Positions 1 through 8,519 are shown, numbered from the stretch's first letter. The stretch is 38,066 bases of DNA from Mesorhizobium sp. (GCF_005063415.1 NZ_SUEG01000011.1:1-38066); one strand, 5' to 3'. Notes: generated by a model not told the origin, from the sequence alone. Program-made: numbers and translations.

Positions 1-260
1 AGCGGGATGACATGGTCACCCTTCTTGATCGAGGTGACGCCCTTGCCGACGTCGACGACGATGCCGGCGCCCTCATGGCCGAGGATCGCCGGAAACAGGC
101 CTTCGGGGTCGGCGCCCGACAGCGTGAACTCGTCGGTGTGGCAGATGCCGGTTGCCTTGATCTCGACCAGCACCTCGCCATCACGGGGACCTTCGAGGTC
201 GACCTCCATGATCTCCAGCGGCTTTCCGGCGGCGACGGCGACAGCGGCGCGCGTTTTCAT
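1..260 (-). CDS. S-(hydroxymethyl)glutathione dehydrogenase / class III alcohol dehydrogenase, N-terminal part
   Basis: This is the first 86 or so codons of a leftward gene that runs off the left edge. The start is the ATG whose complement lies at 258-260 ([17 protein letters not shown]). The residues [15 protein letters not shown] and the following [13 protein letters not shown] are hallmarks of the zinc alcohol dehydrogenase class III family: the Cys and the HE pair belong to the catalytic zinc site. The enzyme oxidises S-hydroxymethylglutathione, formed from formaldehyde and glutathione, to S-formylglutathione with NAD+ in the cytoplasm. The partner hydrolase is encoded at 31066-31917, so both steps of the glutathione formaldehyde route are in this window. 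The gene is divergent from the PQQ-associated ABC operon across 255 bp. It is usually called flhA, adhI or frmA. Family assignment is firm, although the C-terminal half is not visible. Confidence 0.93.
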   Translation of the reverse strand, partial: MKTRAAVAVAAGKPLEIMEVDLEGPRDGEVLVEIKATGICHTDEFTLSGADPEGLFPAILGHEGAGIVVDVGKGVTSIKKGDHVIP

Positions 261-515
261 CAGGCAATCCTCCCAAGACAACCCATAGAGTTTCACATTC
301 CGGCATTGCTGCGGATGATCTCGGAGTCGAAGACCGCAACACGCTCATTCACCGCCGTATCTCCGCGAAAAGCCATAGGACTAAAGCAGATATGCAAGTC
401 CGCTTGCATGGCTTTGATAAATCCTGTGGGGTCCGCTAAGCTCATTATGGGCACCTTGAATTCGCGCTGGTCCGGGAACAATCGGACTTTAGTGCAAGAA
501 TGGGCAGTTTTATCG
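261..515. promoter_or_regulatory. Divergent intergenic region between formaldehyde dehydrogenase gene and PQQ-associated ABC operon
   Basis: This 255-bp stretch separates two divergent genes of C1 metabolism and must hold both promoters. The rightward frame stays open through it, but the signal peptide of the binding protein begins only at 516, so I treat the upstream part as non-coding. I see no convincing -35/-10 pair or perfect palindrome. Confidence 0.45.
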
Positions 516-1763
516 ATGACGAGCGCGGTGCCAGGCACTCTCGCGGCCTTTTTGTGCTTATTTTTCCAGACCGCCAACGTTACGGACGTGATGGCCCAGG
601 AAGCGACGGACAAGCAACCGGTCGCAACCGACAGGCCGCAAAAGATAGCTGAAATCAGAATAGGTTATTTGCGGGCCTACGCGCCGCAGCTGGCGCTTTC
701 GCTTCTGGACCTGCCGCCACGCGACGAAGGTGTCGCCGGCGCCAATGTGGCGATCGGCGACAACAATACGACAGGAAAGTTCCTCAGCCAGAAATTCAGC
801 CTCGACATAACCGAGGTCAAGCCGGACGCCGACGCGGCTCAGGCGTTCAACGAGCTGATTGCCAAAGGTGACCGCTATGTTGTCGCGGACCTCTCGGTCA
901 GGCAATTGCTGTCGATCGCCGACATCGCCCGCGACAAGGGCGTTCTGGTCTTCAATGTCGGCGCCACCGACGACAGCCTGCGCGAGGAAGACTGCCGGAT
1001 AAACATTTTCCATGTGGCGCCGACGCGAAGCATGCTGGCCGACGCGCTGGCGCAGTATCTCGTGGTAAAGAAATGGCCGAATTGGGTGCTGCTCTACGGT
1101 TCGCATGAGCGGGATCATCTCTATGCGGCCGCGTTGCGCCGCGCGGCGGCTCGCTTCGGCGGTCAGATCGTCGCCGAGAAGGAATTCAAAGACACTGGCA
1201 CGGCGCGCCGCACCGACACCGGCGCTACGCAGATACAGCAGCAGATTTCCGTGTTCACGCAGGATCTGCCGGAGCATGACGTGGTGCTTGTCGCCGACGA
1301 GAGCGAGGTGTTCGGAACCTATGTGCCCTACCGCACCTGGACACCGCGGCTGGTCGCTGGCACGGCCGGTCTTGTCGCATCGTCCTGGCATCCCGCGAGC
1401 GAGCAATGGGGTGGCATTCAAATGCAGAGCCGTTTCCTGAGGACGACCGGCCGGCGAATGCTGTCCAAGGATATGTCGGCCTGGACGGCGGTGCGGGCGG
1501 TGGGCGAAGCCAGCACGCGGACCAATGGCGACGATCCGAAGAAGATCAGCGACTACATCCGCTCGGACGATTTCTCGGTCGCCGCCTTCAAGGGACAGAA
1601 GCTGACCTTCCGCAAGTGGAACCATCAGCTTCGCCAGCCAATCCTGCTCGGCGACACCGAATCGGTGGTCTCGACATCGCCACAGGAGGGTTATCTCCAC
1701 CAAATCTCCGAGCTCGATACGCTCGGCGTCGATCAGCCGGAAACGAAATGCGTCCTTAAGTAG
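516..1763 (+). CDS. PQQ-associated ABC transporter periplasmic substrate-binding protein
   Basis: A 415-aa periplasmic binding protein of the type I (branched-chain amino acid-like) fold. I chose the ATG at 516 because a signal peptide follows directly (MTSAVPGTLAAFLCLFFQ, likely cleaved after VMAQ near residue 27). The open frame extends further upstream, but that part looks non-secretory. The body has the expected features: IRIGYLRAYAPQLAL at the first strand, VVADLSVRQLLSIADIARDKGVLVFNVGA in the N-lobe, and NWVLLYGSHERDHLYAAALRRAA at the second lobe. The product matches the family described as an ABC substrate-binding protein of PQQ-dependent alcohol catabolism (PedA/B-type clusters in Pseudomonas). 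It is first in an operon with a beta-propeller gene 21 bp downstream. The ligand is unknown, and export as well as import has been considered for such systems. Confidence 0.85.
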   Translation: MTSAVPGTLAAFLCLFFQTANVTDVMAQEATDKQPVATDRPQKIAEIRIGYLRAYAPQLALSLLDLPPRDEGVAGANVAIGDNNTTGKFLSQKFSLDITEVKPDADAAQAFNELIAKGDRYVVADLSVRQLLSIADIARDKGVLVFNVGATDDSLREEDCRINIFHVAPTRSMLADALAQYLVVKKWPNWVLLYGSHERDHLYAAALRRAAARFGGQIVAEKEFKDTGTARRTDTGATQIQQQISVFTQDLPEHDVVLVADESEVFGTYVPYRTWTPRLVAGTAGLVASSWHPASEQWGGIQMQSRFLRTTGRRMLSKDMSAWTAVRAVGEASTRTNGDDPKKISDYIRSDDFSVAAFKGQKLTFRKWNHQLRQPILLGDTESVVSTSPQEGYLHQISELDTLGVDQPETKCVLK

Positions 1764-1784
1764 AACCATTCGGGAGGAATTTTC

Positions 1785-2756
1785 GTGCAGAGACGAGCTT
1801 GCGCACTCGCCATTCTCGCGACCGGCTTCATGGCCAATCCGGCGTGGGCTTACACCGTTTATGTCTCCAACGAGAAAGACAATACGGTAACGGTCGTCGA
1901 CACGGCGACGATGCAAGTGGTGAAGACCGTCGAAGTCGGCCAGAGGCCGCGCGGTATCACCATCTCGCACGACGGCAAGTTCATCTATTTGTGTGCCAGC
2001 GATGACGATACGATCGAAATCATCGATACCGCGACGCTGCAGATCGTAGGCACGCTGCCATCGGGCCCAGATCCCGAACTGTTCGTGCTTTCGCCCGACG
2101 GCAAGACGCTCTACGTCGCTAACGAGGATGACAATCTCGTCACCGCGATCAACATCGAGAGCAAGCAAGTCATGGCCGAGATTCCCGTTGGGGTGGAGCC
2201 TGAAGGCATGGCCGTCAGTCCCGATGGCAAAACCATGGTCAACACCTCCGAAACCACCAGCATGGCGCATTTCATCGATACCGACAGCCATGAGGTGACC
2301 GACAATGTCCTGGTCGACACGCGTCCGCGCTTTGCGCAATTCAAGCCCGACGGATCACAGATCTGGGTCAGTGCCGAAATCGGCGGCACCGTCAGCGTCA
2401 TCGACAGTTTCAAACGCGAGGTGGTGAAGAAGATCCAGTTCGCGATTGCGGGACTGCGGCCCGAAACCATCCAGCCGGTCGGCATCGCGATCAGCGCCGA
2501 TGGCAAGAAAGCCTATGTCGCGCTCGGCCCAGCGAACCACGTTGCCGTCATCAACACCGAAACCTACGAGGTGGAAAAATACATCCTGGTCGGCCAGCGC
2601 GTCTGGCATCTCGACTTCACCCCCGATCAGAAGACGCTGATCACCACCAACGGCAATTCCAACGACATCACCTTCATCGACACGGCGACCGACGAGCCGG
2701 TTCAATCGGTCACGGTGGGCCAGCAGCCTTGGGGCGTGGCCATATCGCCCCACTAG
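1785..2756 (+). CDS. PQQ-associated YVTN-repeat beta-propeller protein, secreted
   Basis: A 323-aa secreted beta-propeller. The start is GTG at 1785, preceded by a strong ribosome site (GGGAGG at 1772). An ATG-led alternative would remove the signal peptide. Residues 1-22 form the signal peptide (cleavage after PAWA). The rest is about seven repeats of the type YVSNEKDNTVTVVDTAT, followed by PRGITISHDGK or PEGMAVSPDGK, that is, YVTN/cytochrome-D1-like blades. Proteins of this family sit next to PQQ-dependent alcohol dehydrogenase pathways and beside the ABC genes found here. The role is unknown: it could be a periplasmic scaffold or a binding partner of the transporter. No heme motif or catalytic residues were seen. 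It lies 21 bp after the binding protein and 98 bp before the ATPase gene. Confidence 0.85.
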   Translation: MQRRACALAILATGFMANPAWAYTVYVSNEKDNTVTVVDTATMQVVKTVEVGQRPRGITISHDGKFIYLCASDDDTIEIIDTATLQIVGTLPSGPDPELFVLSPDGKTLYVANEDDNLVTAINIESKQVMAEIPVGVEPEGMAVSPDGKTMVNTSETTSMAHFIDTDSHEVTDNVLVDTRPRFAQFKPDGSQIWVSAEIGGTVSVIDSFKREVVKKIQFAIAGLRPETIQPVGIAISADGKKAYVALGPANHVAVINTETYEVEKYILVGQRVWHLDFTPDQKTLITTNGNSNDITFIDTATDEPVQSVTVGQQPWGVAISPH

Positions 2757-2783
2757 ACCGCAGCGATTATCAGGGAGGCCGAC

Positions 2784-2867
2784 ATGACAAATCTTTGCCG
2801 CTGGGATGTTGCAAGTGCACTAGATAACCAGCGCGCCCCGAAGGAGCCAGCGGCATGCAACATGTGA
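2784..2867 (+). CDS. Possible 27-aa small ORF before the ABC ATPase gene
   Basis: An ATG at 2784 sits behind a good ribosome site (AGGGAGG at 2771-2777) and opens a 27-codon frame (MTNLCRWDVASALDNQ...). It ends in TGA at 2865-2867, overlapping the ATPase start at 2855 in another frame. The arrangement would suit translational coupling or a leader peptide. It may equally be a remnant or chance, since the peptide resembles nothing I recognise. Confidence 0.3.
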   Translation: MTNLCRWDVASALDNQRAPKEPAACNM

Positions 2868-3643
2868 GGACAAGCGGACCTGGAGAGGAGGTGGCGGCGC
2901 TCGATCTTGCCGGTATCAGCCATTCCTATGGTCCGAAGCGGGCGCTCCACGACGTCTCATTCTCGATCGCGCCGGGAACTTTCACCGTTCTGCTCGGCCT
3001 CAACGGCGCCGGCAAGACAACTTTGTTCTCACTGATCAGCCATCTTTACGGCACTCGCCGCGGATCGATCCGCATCTTCGGCCATGACGTCAGCCGCGCT
3101 TCGGGCGAAGCGCTCAGACGTGTCGGCATCGTGTTCCAGGCACGCACGCTCGACCTCGACCTCAGCGTCCACCAGAACCTCTCCTACCACGCCTCGCTGC
3201 ATGGCATTGGCGGACACCAAGCCCGGCAGCGCATTGCCGCGCTGCTGGACATAGTCAACATGCAGGGCCGTCAGCATGACAAGGCACGCAGTCTTTCCGG
3301 CGGCCAAATGCGGCGCATCGAGATCGCGCGGGCGCTGCTCCACCGCCCTTCCCTGCTGCTGCTCGACGAGGCGACGGTCGGTCTCGACATCCAGTCGCGT
3401 GCGGGCATTTTGGCCACCATCCGCAAGCTCGTCGAAACCGAAGGCATCGGCGTGCTGTGGGCGACGCATCTGATCGATGAGGTCGAAGACGGCGACCATG
3501 TCGTCGTGCTGCGGCAGGGCGACCTGGTTGCCACGGGTAAGGTGGCCGATGTCGTTGGGACAAGCGGTGCCAGTTCGATCCGCGACGCCTTTTCCAGGCT
3601 CAACCGCATCGAAACAAGCGGCATCGCGGAGATGTCGCCATGA
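2855..3643 (+). CDS. PQQ-associated ABC transporter ATP-binding protein
   Basis: A 262-aa cytoplasmic ATPase subunit. Walker A is GLNGAGKT at residues 48-55, the Q-loop Gln is near 95, the signature LSGGQ is at 147-151, Walker B is LLLLDEA at 167-173, and the switch His is in WATHLIDE at about 204. The protein belongs to the ABC-2 (DrrA/CcmA-like) class and matches the PQQ-dependent alcohol catabolism ATPase family. It overlaps the permease gene by four bases (ATGA), so the two are co-translated. ABC-2 type partners usually drive export, which makes the presence of a periplasmic binding protein in the same operon unusual. Start: ATG at 2855 with AAGGAG at 2841. Confidence 0.92.
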   Translation: MQHVRTSGPGEEVAALDLAGISHSYGPKRALHDVSFSIAPGTFTVLLGLNGAGKTTLFSLISHLYGTRRGSIRIFGHDVSRASGEALRRVGIVFQARTLDLDLSVHQNLSYHASLHGIGGHQARQRIAALLDIVNMQGRQHDKARSLSGGQMRRIEIARALLHRPSLLLLDEATVGLDIQSRAGILATIRKLVETEGIGVLWATHLIDEVEDGDHVVVLRQGDLVATGKVADVVGTSGASSIRDAFSRLNRIETSGIAEMSP

Positions 3644-4515
3644 GCGCTCCCGCAATGCCCGCAAAAGTCGCCGCCCTCACGCCGGTGAAGTTCGAACAAT
3701 TTGGGCTCCGCCACTACCTCATTTGCCTCAAAGGGATCGTCGTGCGGGAGTGCCTGCGCTTCCTGCACCAACGCGAGCGCTTCATATCCTCGCTGGTTCG
3801 GCCGCTCGTCTGGCTGTTCATTTTTGCAGCCGGATTCCGGCAGGTGCTCGGTGTATCGATCATCCCGCCCTACAAGACCTACGTGCTCTACGAGGTCTAC
3901 ATCACGCCGGGCCTGTGCGGCATGATTCTGCTGTTTTCGGGTATGCAGTCTTCCTTGTCGATGGTCTATGACCGCGAAATGGGCAACATGCGCACCCTGC
4001 TGGTCAGCCCCTTCCCGCGTTGGTTTTTACTGATCTCGAAGATGCTCGCCGGTGTCGCCGTGTCGATCGCGCAGGTTTACGCGTTCCTGATCGTTGCTTG
4101 GTTCTGGGGCGTCAAGGCGCCGCCGCTTGGCTATCTCACCGTACTGCCGGCGCTGTTCCTGTCAGGCATGATGCTGTGCGCGCTCGGCATGCTTTTGTCC
4201 TCGATGATCAAGCAGCTCGAAAACTTCGCCGGCATCATGAACTTCGTCATCTTTCCCGGCTATTTCGCTTCTCCGGCACTCTATCCCTTGTGGCGTATCC
4301 AGGAGGCTAGCCCCCTGCTCTACAAAATCTGCCTCGCCAATCCGTTTACTTACGCTGTCGAACTGATCCGCTTCGCCTTCTACGGCCAGGTTGAGTGGCT
4401 GTCGCTGGGCGTCGTTGCCGGCTGCACGCTGCTGTTCCTTGCCGCCGCCATCATCGCCTACGACCCTTCGCGCGGCCTGATGACCCGCAAACAGGACACG
4501 GGAGGAAATGCCTGA
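3640..4515 (+). CDS. PQQ-associated ABC-2 type permease (PedC-like)
   Basis: A 291-aa inner-membrane permease with about six hydrophobic segments, for example SLVRPLVWLFIFAAGFRQVL near residues 50-70, the MILLFSGMQSSLSMVYDREMGNMRTLLVSP region (a typical ABC-2 cytoplasmic loop with ExGxxxxL) and a C-terminal VVAGCTLLFLAAAIIAY span. It fits the PedC-like ABC-2 permease family found next to quinoprotein alcohol dehydrogenases. It overlaps the ATPase gene by four bases and shares one base with the next gene (TGATG at 4513-4517), so the three genes form one translation-coupled unit. The transported substrate is not known. Confidence 0.9.
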   Translation: MSAPAMPAKVAALTPVKFEQFGLRHYLICLKGIVVRECLRFLHQRERFISSLVRPLVWLFIFAAGFRQVLGVSIIPPYKTYVLYEVYITPGLCGMILLFSGMQSSLSMVYDREMGNMRTLLVSPFPRWFLLISKMLAGVAVSIAQVYAFLIVAWFWGVKAPPLGYLTVLPALFLSGMMLCALGMLLSSMIKQLENFAGIMNFVIFPGYFASPALYPLWRIQEASPLLYKICLANPFTYAVELIRFAFYGQVEWLSLGVVAGCTLLFLAAAIIAYDPSRGLMTRKQDTGGNA

Positions 4516-5144
4516 TGGCACGAATGAGCCTTGTTCGCAGCCTGGCTCTGGTTGCCATGCTCGCGCCGGGCGTCAACGCCATGGCAGCCAACCCCGATCC
4601 AGACTGGCCCTGCATACAGCGCAAGGTGCCGCAACTCTCGCTCGGCCAGATCTGGAGCGGACCGGACCTTCCTTCAGCGGCGAAGGACTGGTCGAACGAC
4701 CCCACCATCTCCGCCCTGGTCGAGGAGCTGGCAGCTCGCCGGATGCCGATTGCGGAAGCTCAAAAGAAGATCAAGGATTTCGCCGCCTCCTTGCCGGCCG
4801 AGCAACTTGCACCCAAAATGGCGATGCTGGTGCAAGGCATGTTCGATCACATGGACGCCGAGCGCTCGCAGGTGATCTCCGGCATTTCCCGTTACGCCCA
4901 CAAGCAGCTCGAAATGGCCGCCGCGTTGCGCAAGGAAGCGTCCGATGTCGATGCGTTGCGGGCAAAGCCGGATCCAGATCCCGAAGAGATCGATCGGCGA
5001 ACCGAACAGCTGAAATTCGCAACGCGAATTTTCAATGAACGCGTCCAATCACTGACTTACGTCTGTGAAGTGCCGACGATAATCGAGCAGCGGCTCTATC
5101 AATTGTCCAAGGTCGTCTCGGAAATGCTCGCCGCGAAGAAGTAG
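4515..5144 (+). CDS. Secreted protein of unknown function in the PQQ-associated ABC operon
   Basis: A 209-aa protein with a clear signal peptide (about residues 1-24, ending NAMA) and a mature part rich in charged helix. ADPDWPC-like residues (ANPDPDWPC) open the mature chain, and a second Cys occurs near the end (YVCEVP), so one disulfide is possible. The middle (LPAEQLAPKMAMLVQGMFDHMDAERSQVI and AHKQLEMAAALRKEASDV) looks like a helical hairpin or coiled coil. The ATG at 4515 overlaps the permease stop codon by one base, so it is almost certainly part of the same transport unit. I do not recognise the family. Its position suggests a periplasmic adaptor or lid for the ABC system, which is inference. 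Confidence 0.75.
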   Translation: MARMSLVRSLALVAMLAPGVNAMAANPDPDWPCIQRKVPQLSLGQIWSGPDLPSAAKDWSNDPTISALVEELAARRMPIAEAQKKIKDFAASLPAEQLAPKMAMLVQGMFDHMDAERSQVISGISRYAHKQLEMAAALRKEASDVDALRAKPDPDPEEIDRRTEQLKFATRIFNERVQSLTYVCEVPTIIEQRLYQLSKVVSEMLAAKK

Positions 5145-5171
5145 GACCTCATTCGATCTTTGCGGCGGATA

Positions 5172-5372
5172 TCACGATCCACGGCCGGGCAGCACGCGCC
5201 AGCGCTGAACGAAATAACCGGGATGCGTCTCGATCCACTGGGCTACCAGCGATTGCGCCTGCATGAAAGCGGTCCCGGGATTCATCGCTAGGCCGTCCAC
5301 CATCTGTTCGCGTTGTTCACAGGTCTGCGGCACATCCGTCAGGCAGACCATCATAACGAGCGTGTAAAGCAT
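5172..5372 (-). CDS. Small Cys-containing protein, 66 aa, unknown function (paralogue of 21799-22008)
   Basis: A 66-aa protein starting at the ATG complementary to 5370-5372, behind AAGGGG. The open frame extends further upstream, but the start fits both the ribosome site and the length of the paralogue. The pattern is MVCLTDVPQTC near the N-terminus (Cys10 and Cys18), AQSLVAQWIETHPGYFV in the middle and a final RWRVLPGRG. The same framework (VCL, Pro, Cys, eight-residue Cys spacing, A..W...HP...V.RW) recurs in the gene at 21799-22008, so they form one small family. No signal peptide or transmembrane segment is evident. It is convergent with the ABC operon (27 bp apart). Function unknown. Confidence 0.65.
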   Translation of the reverse strand: MLYTLVMMVCLTDVPQTCEQREQMVDGLAMNPGTAFMQAQSLVAQWIETHPGYFVQRWRVLPGRGS

Positions 5373-5664
5373 TACCCCTTGTCCCCCTCGAATCCCGAAC
5401 CCCATGCCCGGGAGTTTCCGTGATACCGACCAGTCTGCAGGGGTCGCACATACGGATCGCTTACGGGTGTGAAAAGAACGTGGCCCCCGCTCTTTCGCGC
5501 CGCAATATAACACGACGCTAATCTAACGCCAACGACCACAGGGCTCAGTCGCGGACGCGAGCGCATCGAACATGCGCGTCCGGCTGTGCCAATGCCAAAA
5601 AAGTGAACTCGGAACGCGCTCTCCCACGGGTTCGACCGAAACAGGAATATCATTGTTGTCGACC

Positions 5665-6480
5665 TCAGACCGGCAGCCCGTTCTGCTTTCGCAGGCTTTT
5701 GTCGAATGCGGATGCGGGGACGAAACGACGCAGGAAACTGACCTGGCGCGCCATTTTTCCAGCCGCATAGCGCCTCTTCGGAGCGGGATCGGTCGCAGCC
5801 GCCAAAACGGTCCTGGCTACCACTTCCGGCGCATCGCCTTTTTCCATCGCTTTCCGCACAGCTGCATTCATGCCAGCGCGCGCGGAGTCATAGATATCAA
5901 GCAACTGATCCGGCCTGGCGAGATTTTCTTCAAATGAGGTGCGGGTATAGGCGGGCTCCACCAACACGACGCGAATTCCGAAAGTACGCAGTTCGTGGTC
6001 GAGCGATTCGGAATAGCCCTCAACGGCATGCTTGGTCGACGAATAAAGCGCGAAATAGGGAGCTGGAATGAACCCCTGCACCGAGCTCAAATTGACGATT
6101 CTGCCCTTGCCTTGACGGCGCATTGTCGGCAACACCGCTTTGGTTACTCGCATAACGCCAAAGACGTTCACGTCAAATAACGACTTGGCCTGGGCCATCG
6201 AGGACTCCTCCGCGCCACCAAGCAGGCCAACGCCGGCATTGTTGACGAGCAGGTCGATGCGCCCGGTCTCGGCCAGCACGTCCTGGACAAGTTTCGCCAC
6301 GGACGTGTCATCGGTCACGTCGCAGGCCAGCATGGTAACGCCGTCGGATCGGTCGGCGACCGCGCGACGGCTGGTTCCGAACACGCGAAAGCCCGCGTTC
6401 TGCAGGGCTTTGGCCGTTGTGTGCCCGATGCCGCTGGATGCCCCGGTCACCAGGGCGACGCCTAGATTGGTCTTGTTCAT
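5665..6480 (-). CDS. Short-chain dehydrogenase/reductase (SDR), classical type
   Basis: A 271-aa cytoplasmic NAD(P)-dependent oxidoreductase. The Rossmann motif TGASSGIG is at residues 12-19, the NNAG motif at 80-83, the catalytic Ser in LSSVQG near 133, and YxxxK at Tyr146-Lys150. FGTSRR after the second strand carries Arg residues that favour NADP(H). I use the ATG at 6480. A GTG 14 codons upstream is possible but adds a non-conserved tail. The gene follows the FabF-like gene by 63 bp on the same strand, suggesting a small fatty-acid or polyketide-like unit, although substrate specificity cannot be read from the sequence. Confidence 0.88.
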   Translation of the reverse strand: MNKTNLGVALVTGASSGIGHTTAKALQNAGFRVFGTSRRAVADRSDGVTMLACDVTDDTSVAKLVQDVLAETGRIDLLVNNAGVGLLGGAEESSMAQAKSLFDVNVFGVMRVTKAVLPTMRRQGKGRIVNLSSVQGFIPAPYFALYSSTKHAVEGYSESLDHELRTFGIRVVLVEPAYTRTSFEENLARPDQLLDIYDSARAGMNAAVRKAMEKGDAPEVVARTVLAAATDPAPKRRYAAGKMARQVSFLRRFVPASAFDKSLRKQNGLPV

Positions 6481-6543
6481 GGAGGTCACTTTCTTCGTAT
6501 TGGATTGGCGTGGGAGAAGCACGAAAGGTCGGAGCTAAAGGCG

Positions 6544-7848
6544 TCAATCATGAGCGCCTCCGGTGCTCGCGCCGGCCAGATCATCCGTCCAGCGCCGGAA
6601 CAGCGCACTGGCATTAACGCCTCCGAAGCCGAAGCCATTGGAGATTGCATAGCCCATCGCCATCGGCCGGGCCCGGTTTGCGACGAAGTCGATCCCGTCG
6701 CCGGCCGGATCGGGAGCGCCCAGATTGAGGGTCGGCGGTGCCATCTGATCCCTGAGCGCCAGGATTGCGAAGATTGCTCCGAGCCCGCCTGCGGCTCCGA
6801 GCAGGTGTCCGGTCGCCGATTTCGTTGCACTGACAGCTATCGCGAAATCGCGCCCGAACACGCTCTTGATCGCTTCGATCTCACCCAGGTCGCCTACCGG
6901 CGTGGAGGTCGCATGGGCATTGAGATGACGAACCTCGCGGGGCGAAATCCCTGCTTGGGCGATTGCGATCTCCATGGCCCGGCGCGCACCGTCGCCGTCC
7001 TCGGGACCGGAGGTGACGTGATGAGCATCCGCCGTCGTGCCGTAGCCGACAAGCTCGGCCAGCGGTCTTGCGCCGCGCGCCAGCGCGTGGCTCAATTCCT
7101 CGATGACCAGCATGCCGGCTCCTTCGCCCATGACGAAGCCGTCCCGCGACTTGTCGAACGGTCGGGAGGCCTCATCAGGACGGTGATTAAAGGAGGTCGA
7201 AAGAGAGCGTGCCGCGGCAAACCCACCGAGGCTGACAAGATTCATGCATGCTTCCGTCCCGCCGCACACGGCAATATCGGCTTCATTGGCGCGGATTAGG
7301 CGAGCCGCATCGCCGATCGCCTGAATGCCGGCCGCGCACGCCGTCACCGGTGCACCGAGCGGACCTTTGAAGCCATAGCGGATCGAGATGTGGCCTGCCG
7401 CGAGGTTCACCAGGAAGGACGGCACCGTAAAAGGTGATAGACGGCGGACGCCGCGCCGGTCGACCGTGCGCACCGCCTCGGTTATGGCCGGGAACCCGCC
7501 GACGCCCGAGGCGATGATCGTGGCCGTGCGCAAGCGATCCGCTTCCGAGGCGGGGGCCCATCTTGCTTGGGCGAGCGCCTCTTCTGCCGCCGCCAGCGCA
7601 AAGAGAATGAACCGGTCTACCTTGCGCTGATCCTTCAGCGGAAGGACGGCTTCCGGATCGAAACCAGCGTCCGGATCTTCTTCTGTGGAGGGCACCACCC
7701 CGCCGACCTTCGCCGGCAGGTCGCCCACCACATTGTCGGGAAGCCTCCGGATGCCCGAGCGGCCGGCCAGGAGACGCGACCAGGACGTTTCAACATCGGC
7801 AGCAAGGGGCGTGACCGCTCCCATGCCCGTAACAACAATCCGTCGCAT
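6544..7848 (-). CDS. Beta-ketoacyl-ACP synthase II (FabF-like)
   Basis: A 434-aa condensing enzyme that joins malonyl-ACP to an acyl chain in fatty-acid or polyketide-type synthesis. The Cys-His-His triad is visible: VTACAAG with Cys171, NAHATSTPVGD with His312, and SATGHLLGAAGG with His348. The C-terminal GFGFGGVNAS is also typical. Start ATG at 7848 with AGGAAA upstream. Unlike the housekeeping fabF, it is not next to acpP or fabG here but lies between an SDR and a TetR regulator gene. It may therefore be an accessory copy serving a modified lipid. The leftward order regulator, ketosynthase, SDR suggests one transcription unit. Confidence 0.92.
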   Translation of the reverse strand: MRRIVVTGMGAVTPLAADVETSWSRLLAGRSGIRRLPDNVVGDLPAKVGGVVPSTEEDPDAGFDPEAVLPLKDQRKVDRFILFALAAAEEALAQARWAPASEADRLRTATIIASGVGGFPAITEAVRTVDRRGVRRLSPFTVPSFLVNLAAGHISIRYGFKGPLGAPVTACAAGIQAIGDAARLIRANEADIAVCGGTEACMNLVSLGGFAAARSLSTSFNHRPDEASRPFDKSRDGFVMGEGAGMLVIEELSHALARGARPLAELVGYGTTADAHHVTSGPEDGDGARRAMEIAIAQAGISPREVRHLNAHATSTPVGDLGEIEAIKSVFGRDFAIAVSATKSATGHLLGAAGGLGAIFAILALRDQMAPPTLNLGAPDPAGDGIDFVANRARPMAMGYAISNGFGFGGVNASALFRRWTDDLAGASTGGAHD

Positions 7849-7894
7849 CTATTTTCCTATTAGTTTGGGCGCGCCGCCGGCGCCGCCACGCCGT

Positions 7895-8473
7895 TCAAGC
7901 GCCGGCTGATTCACGAACCTGATTGGCCGCCGCATCCAGAAAGGCCTGCGCGAGGTCGGGATCGTTGATAACGCGCGATAACATCAGCGCACCGACCATC
8001 GTCGAGAGAATGGCCATGGCCTTGCCATCGAACTCCCCGCCATTGGCCTCGGCAACGAAACGGCCGAGGATCTCAAGATGCTCCTTGATCCCGGCTTCGA
8101 ACGGCGCTTTCACGTCCTTGCCCTGTCTGGCGGCATCCGAGCCGAGCGCCACGATCGGGCAGCCGTCCATCTTTTCTCCGCGATGGTCCATACTGAGGTA
8201 GAACGCGATCACCGCGCCAAGCGGATCATCAGGGTTTTCCGCCATCGCGGCCGACCATCGACGGGTGGCGCTCTCCATCGCCCGCCTAGACGCCTGCGCC
8301 GCCAGATCGTCCTTGGATGCGAACTGCTTGTAAAACGCGCCTTGGGTCAGTCCGGCACCCTTCATCAGATCCTTAAGGCCGATACCTTCAAAGCCGCGCT
8401 CCCGAAAAAGGCGGCTTGCCACGTTGATTACGGTTTCGCGGTTTTCCGCTGCCCGAGTACGACTTACGCGCAT
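7895..8473 (-). CDS. TetR/AcrR-family transcriptional regulator
   Basis: A 192-aa regulator. The N-terminal helix-turn-helix spans about residues 8-55 (ETVINVASRLFRERGFEGIG then LKDLMKGAGLTQGAFYKQFASKDDL), and the rest is the ligand-binding helical domain (MDGCPIVALGSDAARQGKDV, as in the YxaF/TetR_C LmrA-like group). Start ATG at 8473. It is divergent from a small secreted protein gene across 81 bp that contain two copies of an 18-bp operator, the classical arrangement for autoregulated TetR repressors. A third operator copy lies at 8985-9002. The inducer is unknown. Confidence 0.9.
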   Translation of the reverse strand: MRVSRTRAAENRETVINVASRLFRERGFEGIGLKDLMKGAGLTQGAFYKQFASKDDLAAQASRRAMESATRRWSAAMAENPDDPLGAVIAFYLSMDHRGEKMDGCPIVALGSDAARQGKDVKAPFEAGIKEHLEILGRFVAEANGGEFDGKAMAILSTMVGALMLSRVINDPDLAQAFLDAAANQVRESAGA

Positions 8474-8490
8474 TGTTGACCTCTTTTTTT

Positions 8491-8508
8491 AGATTGCGTT
8501 CGTAATCT
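8491..8508. promoter_or_regulatory. Putative TetR operator 1
   Basis: AGATTGCGTTCGTAATCT is an imperfect palindrome (AGATT...AATCT) 17 bp upstream of the TetR start codon. Its reverse complement matches the site at 8520-8537 at 16 of 18 positions. Together the two sites form a 17-bp perfect inverted repeat (arms 8486-8502 and 8526-8542). Binding by the adjacent regulator is inferred from position and symmetry. Confidence 0.7.
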
Positions 8509-8519
8509 ATAGCCTATAT

